A stretch of 64,000 bases of DNA from Planctellipticum variicoloris (GTDB lineage Bacteria > Planctomycetota > Planctomycetia > Planctomycetales > Planctomycetaceae). The position numbers were made by a program, and so were the translations under genes. The notes beneath the pieces were generated by a model that worked only from the letters and a program-made list of their open reading frames with translations, did no database searches and was not told the DNA's origin. Of this stretch, positions 45,821-53,764 are shown piece after piece (position 1 is the stretch's first letter; every line of letters begins with the position of its first letter). The DNA is taken from assembly GCF_030622045.1 (NCBI RefSeq), contig NZ_CP130886.1, positions 4,534,001-4,598,000 of the forward strand, given 5' to 3'.

Positions 45821-46372
45821 TCAAAGAGAACGTGCTGTGCCGAATTGACGATTCAACGGCCGGCCTGGGCCGGGTAGTGATTGCGCGGCCAGTGGGATGT
45901 TCGCCGCTTCCGGTGCGGTTGCTTCGGTTGACGCAGTCTGCGCCGGCGACTGCGGAAAGACGCGATTCAGCGCCAACGGCAGTGCCACGGCGACCGCGTC
46001 CCGGAGCACGCCGGCAAGCGAACCGAACAAGCCGGCGCTCGTCGGGAGCCGGTCTTGGGGCGATGCGCCGGTCGGTCGATCGACGTCGACGGTCTGTCTT
46101 GCCTTTGACGACGACAGCCGCGCCACCAGACAGCCCAGGGCAAAAGACGCCCCGACGGCGAGCCACGGGTGCTGCTGCACCTGCCTCCGCAGATCCAGCG
46201 TCTGGCTGACCGACTGCACTGCGTCGCGGACGCTGGTCATCGTGTCGGCAACGACCGCTCCGGTCGACTGCATTCCGTCCGACACGCGGCTCTCGAGCGA
46301 CTCGAGTTTCTCCGAGAGATCGGTGCGGGTCTGATTCATCTGGCTGCGGATGGTTGCGAGGTCGTCGTCCAC
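45821..46372 (-). CDS. DUF3618/DUF883-like membrane-associated protein
   Basis: 183 residues from GTG 46372 (GGAG upstream). An N-terminal helix, LATIRSQMNQTRTDLSEKLESLE, is of the heptad type seen in DUF3618/DUF883 proteins. It is followed by VQQHPWLAVGASFALGCLVARL, a glycine-spaced membrane helix, and a proline-rich tail. The gene starts inside the holin-like gene's end (36-base overlap), so the two are coupled. It resembles the third member of the enterobacterial YqjD-YqjE-YqjK arrangement in position only. Confidence 0.6.
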   Translation of the reverse strand: MDDDLATIRSQMNQTRTDLSEKLESLESRVSDGMQSTGAVVADTMTSVRDAVQSVSQTLDLRRQVQQHPWLAVGASFALGCLVARLSSSKARQTVDVDRPTGASPQDRLPTSAGLFGSLAGVLRDAVAVALPLALNRVFPQSPAQTASTEATAPEAANIPLAAQSLPGPGRPLNRQFGTARSL

Positions 46373-46800
46373 AACGCGGTCTCCTGAATGAGTTCGTCGG
46401 CCACATGGTTCCAGCTCGGAAAGGACCGCAGCCGCAGCCGTCCCAGACAAATTAGTGCTGCGCTCAGTACCGACAGCACCGCGCCGACGATGGCGTAACA
46501 GGCTCCGAGCGGGAGCCACGCAGGATCAGTCCCGGCGGGACACGTCAGCCAGTGCAGTCCATGCACGAGGCTCAGGCAGAGCAGTCCGGCGGCAAGCAGC
46601 CCCAGCGCGACGCCGATGGCGACGACGGCAGTCGCCGCCTGCCGCAGCCGCAGGTTGGCGGCGATTTCCTGCCGAATGAGCCGGACCTGCTGGACGACCA
46701 GCGCCCGGAAATCGTCGATGATGCCGGCCACCAGCGACGCCATGTCGGCTTCGCCGGTCACCGGACCTTCGACCGTTGTTGCAGGAACGTCGTCGGCCAT
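46336..46800 (-). CDS. Phage holin superfamily / YqjE-like membrane protein
   Basis: 154 residues. An N-terminal amphipathic stretch (SLVAGIIDDFRALVVQQVRLIRQEI) precedes two transmembrane helices (about 57-80 and 100-120). This is the pattern of PF07332 (phage holin superfamily III, YqjE). In enterobacteria such proteins are stress-induced inner-membrane proteins next to YqjD, not phage lysis factors. Here a YqjD-like gene lies 2 bases upstream, which supports the same reading. Confidence 0.8.
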   Translation of the reverse strand: MADDVPATTVEGPVTGEADMASLVAGIIDDFRALVVQQVRLIRQEIAANLRLRQAATAVVAIGVALGLLAAGLLCLSLVHGLHWLTCPAGTDPAWLPLGACYAIVGAVLSVLSAALICLGRLRLRSFPSWNHVADELIQETALWTTTSQPSAAR

Positions 46801-46802
46801 GC

Positions 46803-47228
46803 TCAGTCCCTCAGCGCGCGGCTTACGAGAAATCCCGCTGCGAATCCGGCAAAGATCGCTGCGACGGGATGCTGCCGAACCAGTTCGGTGATCATGGCCG
46901 AGGTTCCTGAGAGCTTGGCCTCTTCCAGGTACCGGCCCCCACGCTGAACGGAGTGCGCCACGGCCTGCGAGGCCGTTCCGAGCATGCCGTCGTGCGGCGT
47001 GTTTTCGCTGAGCAGGTCGCCCAGCCGTTCGATCTCGCTGCCGGCCCGGGCGGTCAGGTCGTCGGCCTGCTGGCCGATGCCGGTGACGGCCTGCCTGGCC
47101 ATCGCTCCAACCGCACTGGCGGCGTGACTGGCCATTTCGCCGGCCGCAGCGGCGGCGTCCCCTGCCTTGCCGCCCGCCTGAGTCCATTCTTCACGACTGG
47201 CGCCGGGAGCGATCGTTGCATTCGCCAT
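46803..47228 (-). CDS. YqjD/DUF883-like membrane-anchored protein
   Basis: 141 residues from ATG 47228 (GAGGAGG upstream). A long alanine-rich helix is followed by ELVRQHPVAAIFAGFAAGFLVSRALRD, the short C-terminal glycine-zipper anchor of ElaB/YqjD-type proteins. YqjD in E. coli binds stationary-phase ribosomes at the membrane; that function is not demonstrated here. It is the first gene of a tight group with the YqjE-like and DUF3618-like genes. Confidence 0.65.
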   Translation of the reverse strand: MANATIAPGASREEWTQAGGKAGDAAAAAGEMASHAASAVGAMARQAVTGIGQQADDLTARAGSEIERLGDLLSENTPHDGMLGTASQAVAHSVQRGGRYLEEAKLSGTSAMITELVRQHPVAAIFAGFAAGFLVSRALRD

Positions 47229-47310
47229 GATTCGGTCTTTCTGAAAGAGGAGGTTCTGTCCGGACTGGATGCGTTTGAATTCGTTTGACGGGGGCCGTCC
47301 GTGGCGACCG

Positions 47311-47703
47311 TCAGTGGTCGTCGTAAGCAACGTCGACGAACCGCTCGGCGGCGATCGCCGCCGAGATCTGCTCCAGCGCTGCACCGCGTTGCGAAGACTT
47401 CGAGATCCACGCCACGGTGTTCGAGGTCTTCAGTTCGGGAGGCTGCTCGCGGAGCTCGTTTCCGATAATGATGACCGCGATATCAGTCATCAGGCGGTCG
47501 GACTGAATTGCGGCCAGGACGCCTTCACACCCGCCCCACGGCAGCTTGCGATCGACGACCAGCACCGCGGGTTCGAACTCGCGCAGAACCCGGACGCACT
47601 CCAGTCCGTCCGCCGCGAGATCCACTTCATGACCGCAGTCCCACAGGTGGTACCGCAGAGCTTCGCGAAAGGCCTGGTCGGAGTCCGCGATCAAAACCAG
47701 CAT
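47311..47703 (-). CDS. Atypical single-domain response regulator
   Basis: 130 residues, one receiver domain. The acidic pocket is Asp7/Asp9 (LIADSD), the phospho-acceptor is Asp51 in AVLVVDRKLPWGG, and the usual Lys-Pro is replaced by ISKSS with Lys102. There is no output domain. The unusual pocket could mean altered phosphorylation. Position inside the stress block suggests it belongs to that regulon; no kinase is adjacent. Confidence 0.78.
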   Translation of the reverse strand: MLVLIADSDQAFREALRYHLWDCGHEVDLAADGLECVRVLREFEPAVLVVDRKLPWGGCEGVLAAIQSDRLMTDIAVIIIGNELREQPPELKTSNTVAWISKSSQRGAALEQISAAIAAERFVDVAYDDH

Positions 47704-47807
47704 GTTGTGTTCCTTGTCGAAGCGATGGTGATGTTGACCGGCCCGATTTCGTACCTCTTGTGTTTCCTGCTGACTGGCGACGTCTGAGTAAACCCCCGAG
47801 CGGGGCC

Positions 47808-48296
47808 TTAAGCCGCATCGGACCGGGACGGATCGGGGGTCTCGATTCCCAGCGCCGTCGCGAGAGACACCAGATGGTCCTGTTCCTGCACGAGGATCTC
47901 CCGGATCTGTTCGGCGAGTGCGTATTCTTCCAGCGCTTCGCATTGCCGGACGCGCCGGCGATAGCGGACAATCGTCTCGGTTTCGGCCTCCAGATCGAAC
48001 CGCAGCATTTCTTCGGCGATCATCGAGGTCCTGACGGTCCTGGGAACCGCCAGCGGCTCCCCTCCCAGATAGTCGATCTGACCGGCGATGATCAGAGCAT
48101 GCGCGAGCTCTTCGGCCGCGTGCTTCTCCAGTTCGGCGGCAATCGCCATGTACTGCGGGCCGCGGATCACCTGCGAGTAAATCACATAAGAGATGATCGC
48201 CTGGTACTCGCCGGCGAGGTCCTCGTTGAGCAACGCCACCAGGTCTTCCCGCGTGACGTCCTCGTGGTCATGAGCGACGTGCGTTGTTTCGATCAT
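47808..48296 (-). CDS. Ferritin-like / bacterioferritin-type di-iron protein
   Basis: 162 residues, four-helix ferritin-like bundle. Iron ligands are visible: Glu in LNEDLAGEYQAI, Glu and His in KHAAEELAHA (ExxH), and Glu, Glu and His in EYALAEQIREILVQEQDH. Such proteins store iron or protect DNA from peroxide under stress. It overlaps the upstream small membrane-protein gene by 29 bases, so they are probably coupled. Confidence 0.85.
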   Translation of the reverse strand: MIETTHVAHDHEDVTREDLVALLNEDLAGEYQAIISYVIYSQVIRGPQYMAIAAELEKHAAEELAHALIIAGQIDYLGGEPLAVPRTVRTSMIAEEMLRFDLEAETETIVRYRRRVRQCEALEEYALAEQIREILVQEQDHLVSLATALGIETPDPSRSDAA

Positions 48297-48543
48297 CGCA
48301 TTTTCTTTCGTGGATCGGATTCAGGATCAATGTTCGGGAATGACTGCCGCGGAACTCTTTGAGCACTTCCCAGAACAGAGAAGGTTCCCTCAGGGTGCTG
48401 CCGACGAAGGAGGCCGCCGCCAGGACCAGGAAGAGCAGGGACGAGCCTTTCTCCCAGGTCCAGGCGGGCGGCGCATCCGCGCCGAAGCCGAAGACGGCCG
48501 CAACCAGAGCCGCGATCAGAAACACCAGGCCGGTCCTCGACAT
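48268..48543 (-). CDS. DUF1328-like small membrane protein
   Basis: 91 residues. The N-terminus SRTGLVFLIAALVAAVFGFG and the second helix SSLLFLVLAAASFVGSTL match the two-helix DUF1328/YtjA pattern, with a longer soluble tail. Family function is unknown; members are stress-associated membrane peptides. The gene's last 29 bases overlap the ferritin-like gene. The tail beyond residue 60 has no family counterpart. Confidence 0.65.
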   Translation of the reverse strand: MSRTGLVFLIAALVAAVFGFGADAPPAWTWEKGSSLLFLVLAAASFVGSTLREPSLFWEVLKEFRGSHSRTLILNPIHERKCDDRNNARRS

Positions 48544-48581
48544 CTCGAATGGCTCCTTCCGGACGCTTCGCGTCCCGATCG

Positions 48582-50552
48582 TTACTTGCTGAAGTCCAGC
48601 CCCCTGTCGTCGTCGGGCGCCCCCAGCAGTTTGAAGTTGAATTTTCCATCGCCGCCGGGTGTCGCCTCGCCGATCAGCGAGCCGCCGTCCTTGCGTTCGA
48701 GGGCCAGCACGTTGCCTTCAACGGAGTACGTTCCACCAAACTCTTGTGCCGCCTGATCCTTCTGGGCGAAGCTCCACGTGAACTTCTGATCGTCCGTGAG
48801 CACTAGACCGAATTTCGAGCCATCGCTTCGGGCGGCCTTCCAGGTTCCCACCAGAGTCGCCGGATCGACCGGCTGCGGAGCCGGCCGAGTCGAAGCCTGA
48901 GGCGGTTGCGCCGCAGCGGCCTCTCCCGGCTGCGGTGCAGCGACAAGCCTCAGCAGATCGGCCGCCACGCGGTCGTTCGGCATCAAATCGACGACCACCT
49001 GAAACTGTCGAGCGGCCGCATCGGGATGCCCGCAGCTCATGTAGTGATAACCCAGCAGGAACCGCGAGGCGGCGTCCTGCGGATTGGACGTCGTAAATGC
49101 CTCCAGCATCCGCAGTTGTTCGGTGTAGACAGGGACGCTGGAGTACATGCTGCTGAGCGTCGTCCAGTCCCAGCCGGGACCAACTGCCAGAACCGAGTGG
49201 ATCGTCGCGGCCGACTGCTGGTAGTCCTGCCTGGCAAACAGCACGAGCGAGCGGAACTCATGCAACACGGCATCGTCGGGGTATTGAGCAATTCCCTTGT
49301 TGACGATGTCGAGCGCCGCGTCGTAGTCGTTCTGGCGGAATGCCGCGACCGCGTTGTTCAAAACCTCGTCGGCGGAGTTCGGATCATTCAGTCCCGCGTC
49401 CGACGTGACAGTGTAGGAGACCGGAATCGGTTGGGCATAGTTGTAAACCGTGGTTCCTCCGACGACGTAGTACGGATTCGAATACCCCAGATAGCCGCTG
49501 TTGTAGTACAGCGATCCGAGTCCCCAGCCGCCCAGCCCCCACCCGAGCGGGCGATAGCCATAACCGCCGTAGCCACCATACCCACCGCCGTACCCGCCCC
49601 AGCCGTAGGCATTGCCCAGTCCCCAGCCCCAGCCGGGACTGTAGCCTCCGTAGCCGGAGTTCAGTCCGATTCCGACGCCCAGACGCGGACCGCCGAAGCG
49701 ATATCCTGAGTTCCCTGCAAAGCCGCGGTTGCCATTCCAGTAGCCGTGGTATCCCGAATGCCGGTAGTACGACGGCCGATAGGAGTTCGAGCCGACATGG
49801 AACTGACGGTTGTTGTAATTGACGGTGTTTCCATCGAACGGCCGATTGCCGATTCGCATGGGCTGGATGTCATTGCGTTGCATCGCGGGCCGGCCGCCGA
49901 TGTTGTTGTTCTGAGGGCCGGGCCGGCCGGCCGTCACGCCGGGACGTCCGCCGCCCGCGTTGCCGGGGTGGAACGAATTTGCGTCACCGCGTTGCGGTCC
50001 CGTCGGTCGCGAACCGGCGACTCCGGGTTGTCTGCCCTGGCTGGGGCGCGTGAACGTCGGGGCGCGATGAATGGCCTGCGGCTGTCCGCCGATCGACGGC
50101 TGGCGCGTCCCTCCACCCACGGAACCCCGACTCGGACCACCGCCGGCAGGGGACTGAGCACGACCGCCGCCTGGCGTCTGGACGCGTCCGCCGCCTGAGG
50201 GAGCCTGAACGCGACCGCCACTGATGTGCGGCGCACCGCCTCCTCCACGCTGACCACCTCCACCCGGTTGGCCGCCGCCGCCGCGCTGTCCGCCGCCGCC
50301 AGGTTGACCGCCGCCGCCGCGCTGCCCGCCGCCGCCAGGTTGACCACCACCACCTCGCTGCCCGCCGCCGCCTGGTTGGCCACCGCCACCTCGCTGTCCG
50401 CCACCGCCGCGATCTCCACCGCCACGCTGGTCACCCTCAGCCGCAGCGGCGGCCCCGCCAGCGCCGCTGATTCCCGTGACGTACTGACCATAGGAACTGA
50501 TCGAAAGCGCCAGACCGCAGAAAACTGCGGATCTCCACAAAGTTCGTTTCAT
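48582..50552 (-). CDS. Secreted Gly/Gln-rich protein with TPR-like domain
   Basis: 656 residues. A signal peptide (1-24) is followed by a low-complexity tract (about 36-120) of repeated QRGGGGQPGGGG units, then a Gly/Asn/Tyr-rich region. Residues about 405-560 contain tetratricopeptide-like helices (NNAVAAFRQNDYDAALDIV, FLLGYHYMSCGHPDAAARQF). The last 80 residues form a small beta domain (LVGTWKAARSDGSKFGLVL). It is probably an exported surface or matrix protein; function unknown. The repeat DNA at about 50240-50420 is nearly identical unit to unit and prone to slippage. Confidence 0.8.
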   Translation of the reverse strand: MKRTLWRSAVFCGLALSISSYGQYVTGISGAGGAAAAAEGDQRGGGDRGGGGQRGGGGQPGGGGQRGGGGQPGGGGQRGGGGQPGGGGQRGGGGQPGGGGQRGGGGAPHISGGRVQAPSGGGRVQTPGGGRAQSPAGGGPSRGSVGGGTRQPSIGGQPQAIHRAPTFTRPSQGRQPGVAGSRPTGPQRGDANSFHPGNAGGGRPGVTAGRPGPQNNNIGGRPAMQRNDIQPMRIGNRPFDGNTVNYNNRQFHVGSNSYRPSYYRHSGYHGYWNGNRGFAGNSGYRFGGPRLGVGIGLNSGYGGYSPGWGWGLGNAYGWGGYGGGYGGYGGYGYRPLGWGLGGWGLGSLYYNSGYLGYSNPYYVVGGTTVYNYAQPIPVSYTVTSDAGLNDPNSADEVLNNAVAAFRQNDYDAALDIVNKGIAQYPDDAVLHEFRSLVLFARQDYQQSAATIHSVLAVGPGWDWTTLSSMYSSVPVYTEQLRMLEAFTTSNPQDAASRFLLGYHYMSCGHPDAAARQFQVVVDLMPNDRVAADLLRLVAAPQPGEAAAAQPPQASTRPAPQPVDPATLVGTWKAARSDGSKFGLVLTDDQKFTWSFAQKDQAAQEFGGTYSVEGNVLALERKDGGSLIGEATPGGDGKFNFKLLGAPDDDRGLDFSK

Positions 50553-50631
50553 AACAGGACTCTCCGATTGAGTGATGCGCTTCGAGTCGGGAGTTCAACC
50601 CGACCGAATATTCGCGAAGTGTTTCTCTCGG

Positions 50632-51705
50632 CTATTTCTTGCCGTTCGCAACGACCGGCGCGGGGGCCGGAGCCTGTCGCACGATCGTGACGACTTCGCT
50701 GTCCGGCAGTTGCACACCGGCGATCTCGTGATCGAGCGATTGCCAGGTCATCGTGTGTTCGTTGACGAACGTGTAAACGCTCGTGCTGGACGCCGGCTCG
50801 CCATCAGCAGTGACTCCAGTCAACCTGAGCACCCAGTCGTCGCCGTTCCGATGCCAGAGTCCCTCTCCATAGCCACCTTCCGTGTCAAAGATCCAGGTGC
50901 GCAGCTTGCCCGTCAGCGGATCCCAGCCAATTCGCTGAGTCCCGGCCATCGCTTCCTGTCCGGCGACCAGAATGGTGAAATTACGAACCAGGAAGTTGCC
51001 GTTGTCCGCGTACTCACAGTTGAATACGACGATCGAGTCGTCTCCTTCATCCACCCAATCGCCCAGCAGCCAGTCGAGCTGTTCGAGCTGGGCGCGATGC
51101 TGGCGGCGATCTTTCGGCGCGTGATCGCGGACACTGGCCGACAGCCACTTGCCGTCCGTCTTCACGTGGACGGCGGTGTATCGGCTTTCCGCCGACACCT
51201 GAGTGTCCGGGAGAGTAATCGCCGTACTGCCATCTTCGACCGCGACGCCGGGGCTGATGAACCGGATCGTGTCGACATTGAACTCCAGCTTGCAGGCGGG
51301 GTTCTCGGCGAGGAACGCCGTCAGCGTCTCCTCAATGGCGGCGCGTCCCTGAAAGACATTCCCCAGCTCGTCCACGTATTCGGCGTCGGGGGTGAAGTGA
51401 GCCGCGGCGGACTTTGCATCTCCGGCGGCGTACGCCTTCGCGAACGACTCGTTCGCCTGGCGGATCGCCTCTTCGTCGGCTGCCTGCTCTTTCGAGACGG
51501 GCGGCGTCGCGGCCGCCGGCTGTTCCTCCGGCAGCGTGCCGGCCTTCGGAGCGGTTGCCTTGTCCGCCTGCGGGGCCGCGGCTGGTGCAGGCCGTTTGGC
51601 AGCGGGCTTCGGTCGATCCTGTCCGCGTACTGGCACAGAGGGAACGAGCATCAGACCAAAGAGCGCGAGGCAAGTGGCACTAGATAGAATTGAAGACTTG
51701 AGCAT
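50632..51705 (-). CDS. Secreted SnoaL/NTF2-like two-domain protein
   Basis: 357 residues starting at ATG 51705 after AGGAG. A signal peptide (about 1-28) is followed by an Ala/Pro/Lys-rich linker and an NTF2/SnoaL-like cone domain (about 78-200: ADEEAIRQANESFAKAYAAGD, AHFTPDAEYVDELGNVFQGR). The C-terminal domain (about 215-345) holds LEQLDWLLGDWVDEG and GWDPLTGKLRTWIFD, similar to DUF1579-type lipocalin-like proteins. This combination is common in planctomycetes, with no established reaction. Confidence 0.82.
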   Translation of the reverse strand: MLKSSILSSATCLALFGLMLVPSVPVRGQDRPKPAAKRPAPAAAPQADKATAPKAGTLPEEQPAAATPPVSKEQAADEEAIRQANESFAKAYAAGDAKSAAAHFTPDAEYVDELGNVFQGRAAIEETLTAFLAENPACKLEFNVDTIRFISPGVAVEDGSTAITLPDTQVSAESRYTAVHVKTDGKWLSASVRDHAPKDRRQHRAQLEQLDWLLGDWVDEGDDSIVVFNCEYADNGNFLVRNFTILVAGQEAMAGTQRIGWDPLTGKLRTWIFDTEGGYGEGLWHRNGDDWVLRLTGVTADGEPASSTSVYTFVNEHTMTWQSLDHEIAGVQLPDSEVVTIVRQAPAPAPVVANGKK

Positions 51706-51772
51706 GTTGATCTCCTGTGCTGAGCGCCGCCGATTCGCGGCGGCCGCTGGAACGATAGGGCCTCGAACGTCC

Positions 51773-52222
51773 TCAGATCGCCGGCGCAGGCGCCGGGGCG
51801 TTCGCCATCGGGGGCTGAGGCGCGACATAGCCGTCGGGCGACGGAGCGTAATAGGCGGGGGCGGCGCAGCTCGCGGCCTGCGGCGCACAGTAAGCCGCCG
51901 CGACCGGAGCACTGCAGGTTGCCGGCATGGCATAGTTCGCGACCGGAGCGCAGCCCGCGGCCTGCTGATATCCGGCACACCCGGAATTCTGCCGGGCGTA
52001 ACAGCCGTTGTGTCGCCGCCCGCAGGTGCGATATCGCTCCCCGCAGGACTTGTTCTGCCGGTAACCGCAGGAACCAGATTGGCTGCCGCAGACGTTCGTC
52101 GGCTGGCCGCAGTTGGCACGGCCATAGTGCTGACCGCCGCGGGCCTCGACGTCGCTGGTGGCGAACGAAAGGCAGACGGCGGCGACGAGTCCGGCAAACA
52201 CAGAGATCAATGAGCGAGACAT
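51773..52222 (-). CDS. Small secreted cysteine-rich protein
   Basis: 149 residues from ATG 52222, preceded by AAGGAGG. A signal peptide (about 1-27) is followed by a compact region with about ten cysteines in short spacings (ANCGQPTNVCGSQSGSCGY, KSCGERYRTCGRR) and then a Pro/Ala/Tyr-rich tail. Probably a disulfide-stabilised surface protein. No family recognised. The longer frame to 52339 adds residues before the signal peptide and was rejected. Confidence 0.7.
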   Translation of the reverse strand: MSRSLISVFAGLVAAVCLSFATSDVEARGGQHYGRANCGQPTNVCGSQSGSCGYRQNKSCGERYRTCGRRHNGCYARQNSGCAGYQQAAGCAPVANYAMPATCSAPVAAAYCAPQAASCAAPAYYAPSPDGYVAPQPPMANAPAPAPAI

Positions 52223-52348
52223 GGAGAAACCTCCTTGAGCGAAACGCGAAACGGAACTGGGTAAGTGCGCTTCCCGGTGGGGAACGAATCCGCCAGCCGA
52301 GAAGCGGGGCATCGAAACGTGTCGCGCGAAAGATCGCACGGGGTTAAC

Positions 52349-52678
52349 TCAGTCGTCGATCGCCACAACCCCTCGCAGGTCCTGAGCCGCAGCGCGATCG
52401 ACCTTCCGATCAAGCCCGTTCAGGTCCGGGATGAAGGAGGCTTTCGTCACGGACCTGAGAATCACACCGTTCGGAACGGGAACCGGGACCTGAACCGCAG
52501 CCTGGCGGATCCGTTCCCAGACCTCCCAGCGATGCACTTGGACGTCGCGATGCGCTTCAATGCCGAGACGCACGCGATCGCCAAGAATCTCCAGGACGGT
52601 CACGGTCAGCTCGCGATGAGCCGAGGCGTCCCCGCCGACGATCACCGATTCCCGCAGCTTTCTCGTCAGAACCAGCAT
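52349..52678 (-). CDS. csrA: CsrA-type RNA-binding regulator, extended
   Basis: 109 residues; typical CsrA is 60-75. MLVLTRKLRESVIVG is the first beta strand and RNA-contact region, and GDRVRLGIEAHRDVQVHRWEVWERI covers the later strands with the conserved VHR. Two departures are visible: about six extra residues (GDASAHREL region) between strands one and two, and a C-terminal tail of about 45 residues. It should bind GGA motifs in mRNA leaders and block translation. Stress-block location suggests post-transcriptional control of envelope genes. Confidence 0.88.
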   Translation of the reverse strand: MLVLTRKLRESVIVGGDASAHRELTVTVLEILGDRVRLGIEAHRDVQVHRWEVWERIRQAAVQVPVPVPNGVILRSVTKASFIPDLNGLDRKVDRAAAQDLRGVVAIDD

Positions 52679-52765
52679 CTGCGACCTCGCTGATTTGAGT
52701 GCCCGAGTTGAATCTGAATCGGAGAATCAGTCCGGGTTCGAATGGTTCGCCAACCGCCCGGCTGC

Positions 52766-52921
52766 TCAGATGCGACCGACCAGCACCAGGATGATCAGAA
52801 TCAGCAGAATGAGGCCGATGCCGCCGCTCGGGGCGGCCCCCCAGTTGCGGCTGTAATTCCAGGTGGGCATTGCACCCAGCAGCATCAGAATCAGGATCAC
52901 GATCAGAATGGTGGACAGCAT
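52766..52921 (-). CDS. DUF3309 small membrane protein
   Basis: 51 residues: MLSTILIVILILMLLGAMPTW, then NYSRNWGAAPSGG and a second helix ILLILIILVLVGRI. This exact two-helix layout with WxYSRxWGYxPSGG-like middle is the DUF3309 family, tiny membrane peptides often found near stress genes. ATG 52921 follows AGGAGC. Confidence 0.88.
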   Translation of the reverse strand: MLSTILIVILILMLLGAMPTWNYSRNWGAAPSGGIGLILLILIILVLVGRI

Positions 52922-52969
52922 TTGAATGCTCCTTTCAGAAGTTGACGAAGGGACGATTCGCCGGCTCAG

Positions 52970-53152
52970 CTAGTTTGAAGGAGTCACTTTGGCGGCGTCC
53001 TCTTTGACCTTGTCCGTATCGACAGTCAGGTTGACGTCGACCTTGTTGCTCCCGGCCTGCTGTCCGCTCGACAGAACGAACCAGCCTCGATAAAAGCCGA
53101 CTCCCACCAGAACGACCGCAACCACAATCAGCAGCGTCGTAAACTTGTTCAT
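52970..53152 (-). CDS. Small single-span exported protein
   Basis: 60 residues from ATG 53152 (GGAAGTG upstream). One N-terminal helix (about 5-22: LLIVVAVVLVGVGFYRGWF) is followed by a short polar tail, VDVNLTVDTDKVKEDAAKV. Similar short anchors occur in planctomycete stress clusters; function unknown. The frame opens at 53197 but the first helix starts at MNKF. Confidence 0.65.
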   Translation of the reverse strand: MNKFTTLLIVVAVVLVGVGFYRGWFVLSSGQQAGSNKVDVNLTVDTDKVKEDAAKVTPSN

Positions 53153-53341
53153 GGATTCACTTCCAGAGGTGTAGACCGCAGGCCCGGACGCCGACAATCG
53201 GGACCGTGGCCTGACGGCGATTTCGACCGATGTTTCGGTGTGAATCGTCGGGTGATCGGCATTCGCGCCGTCACGAACAGGATTTCCTGCGTCCCTGGGC
53301 GGCCCCCTCCCCGAGCGGGTCGCTCAAGTCGCCTCGGGACT

Positions 53342-53764
53342 TCACGCTTCAGACGACAATCCGACGCCGTCCCAGTCCTTAACCGAGATCGTCCCGGCCA
53401 TTTGAAAGACCTGCACCATCTCGCCGCTGGTAAAGGCATGCACGACAGCGCCGGTGGTCGTCTCAACTTCCGCAGCCGCTTCGCGGACTGCGACTCCGGT
53501 GATGCGTTTAATCTCGTCCCGCAACGTCGACACGGAGGTGTTGAACAGCTTGCGATGATAATCCTGAATCTTGCCGGCTCCGTCGGCAGTCTGCGACAGG
53601 ACGATCTCCGCCGGAGACAGCGCCGCATGGAGCGTCACGACCAGCGTGTCGTTGCTCAGCACGACCGTCACGGCTTTCGGAGCATGGCCGGTCCGTTCTG
53701 TCTGAAACATTGCGACGGCGGCAGCCACCTGCTGAGCCATCGTTCGGGTCGTCTCTTCGTCCAT
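53342..53764 (-). CDS. MpsC/DUF2294 family protein (copy 1)
   Basis: 140 residues from ATG 53764 (GGAAGG upstream). The PF10057-type pattern is visible: an N-terminal helix (AQQVAAAVAMFQTERTGHAPK), TVVLSNDTLVVTLHAALSPAE, a long helix (KLFNTSVSTLRDEIKRITG) and AEVETTTGAVVHAFT. The family is named for a sodium-translocating membrane-potential system protein, but its biochemistry is thin. A second, diverged copy lies on the opposite strand at 54459. Confidence 0.75.
   Translation of the reverse strand: MDEETTRTMAQQVAAAVAMFQTERTGHAPKAVTVVLSNDTLVVTLHAALSPAEIVLSQTADGAGKIQDYHRKLFNTSVSTLRDEIKRITGVAVREAAAEVETTTGAVVHAFTSGEMVQVFQMAGTISVKDWDGVGLSSEA

Noticed and set aside
46336-46800. Holin-family protein as evidence of a prophage
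   Set aside because: No other phage gene is nearby; the YqjD-like neighbour and the stress context fit YqjE better.
50240-50420. Regular repeats suggestive of a CRISPR array
   Set aside because: Units are 24-36 bases, contiguous with no unique spacers, and translate in frame to Gly/Gln repeats of a secreted protein.
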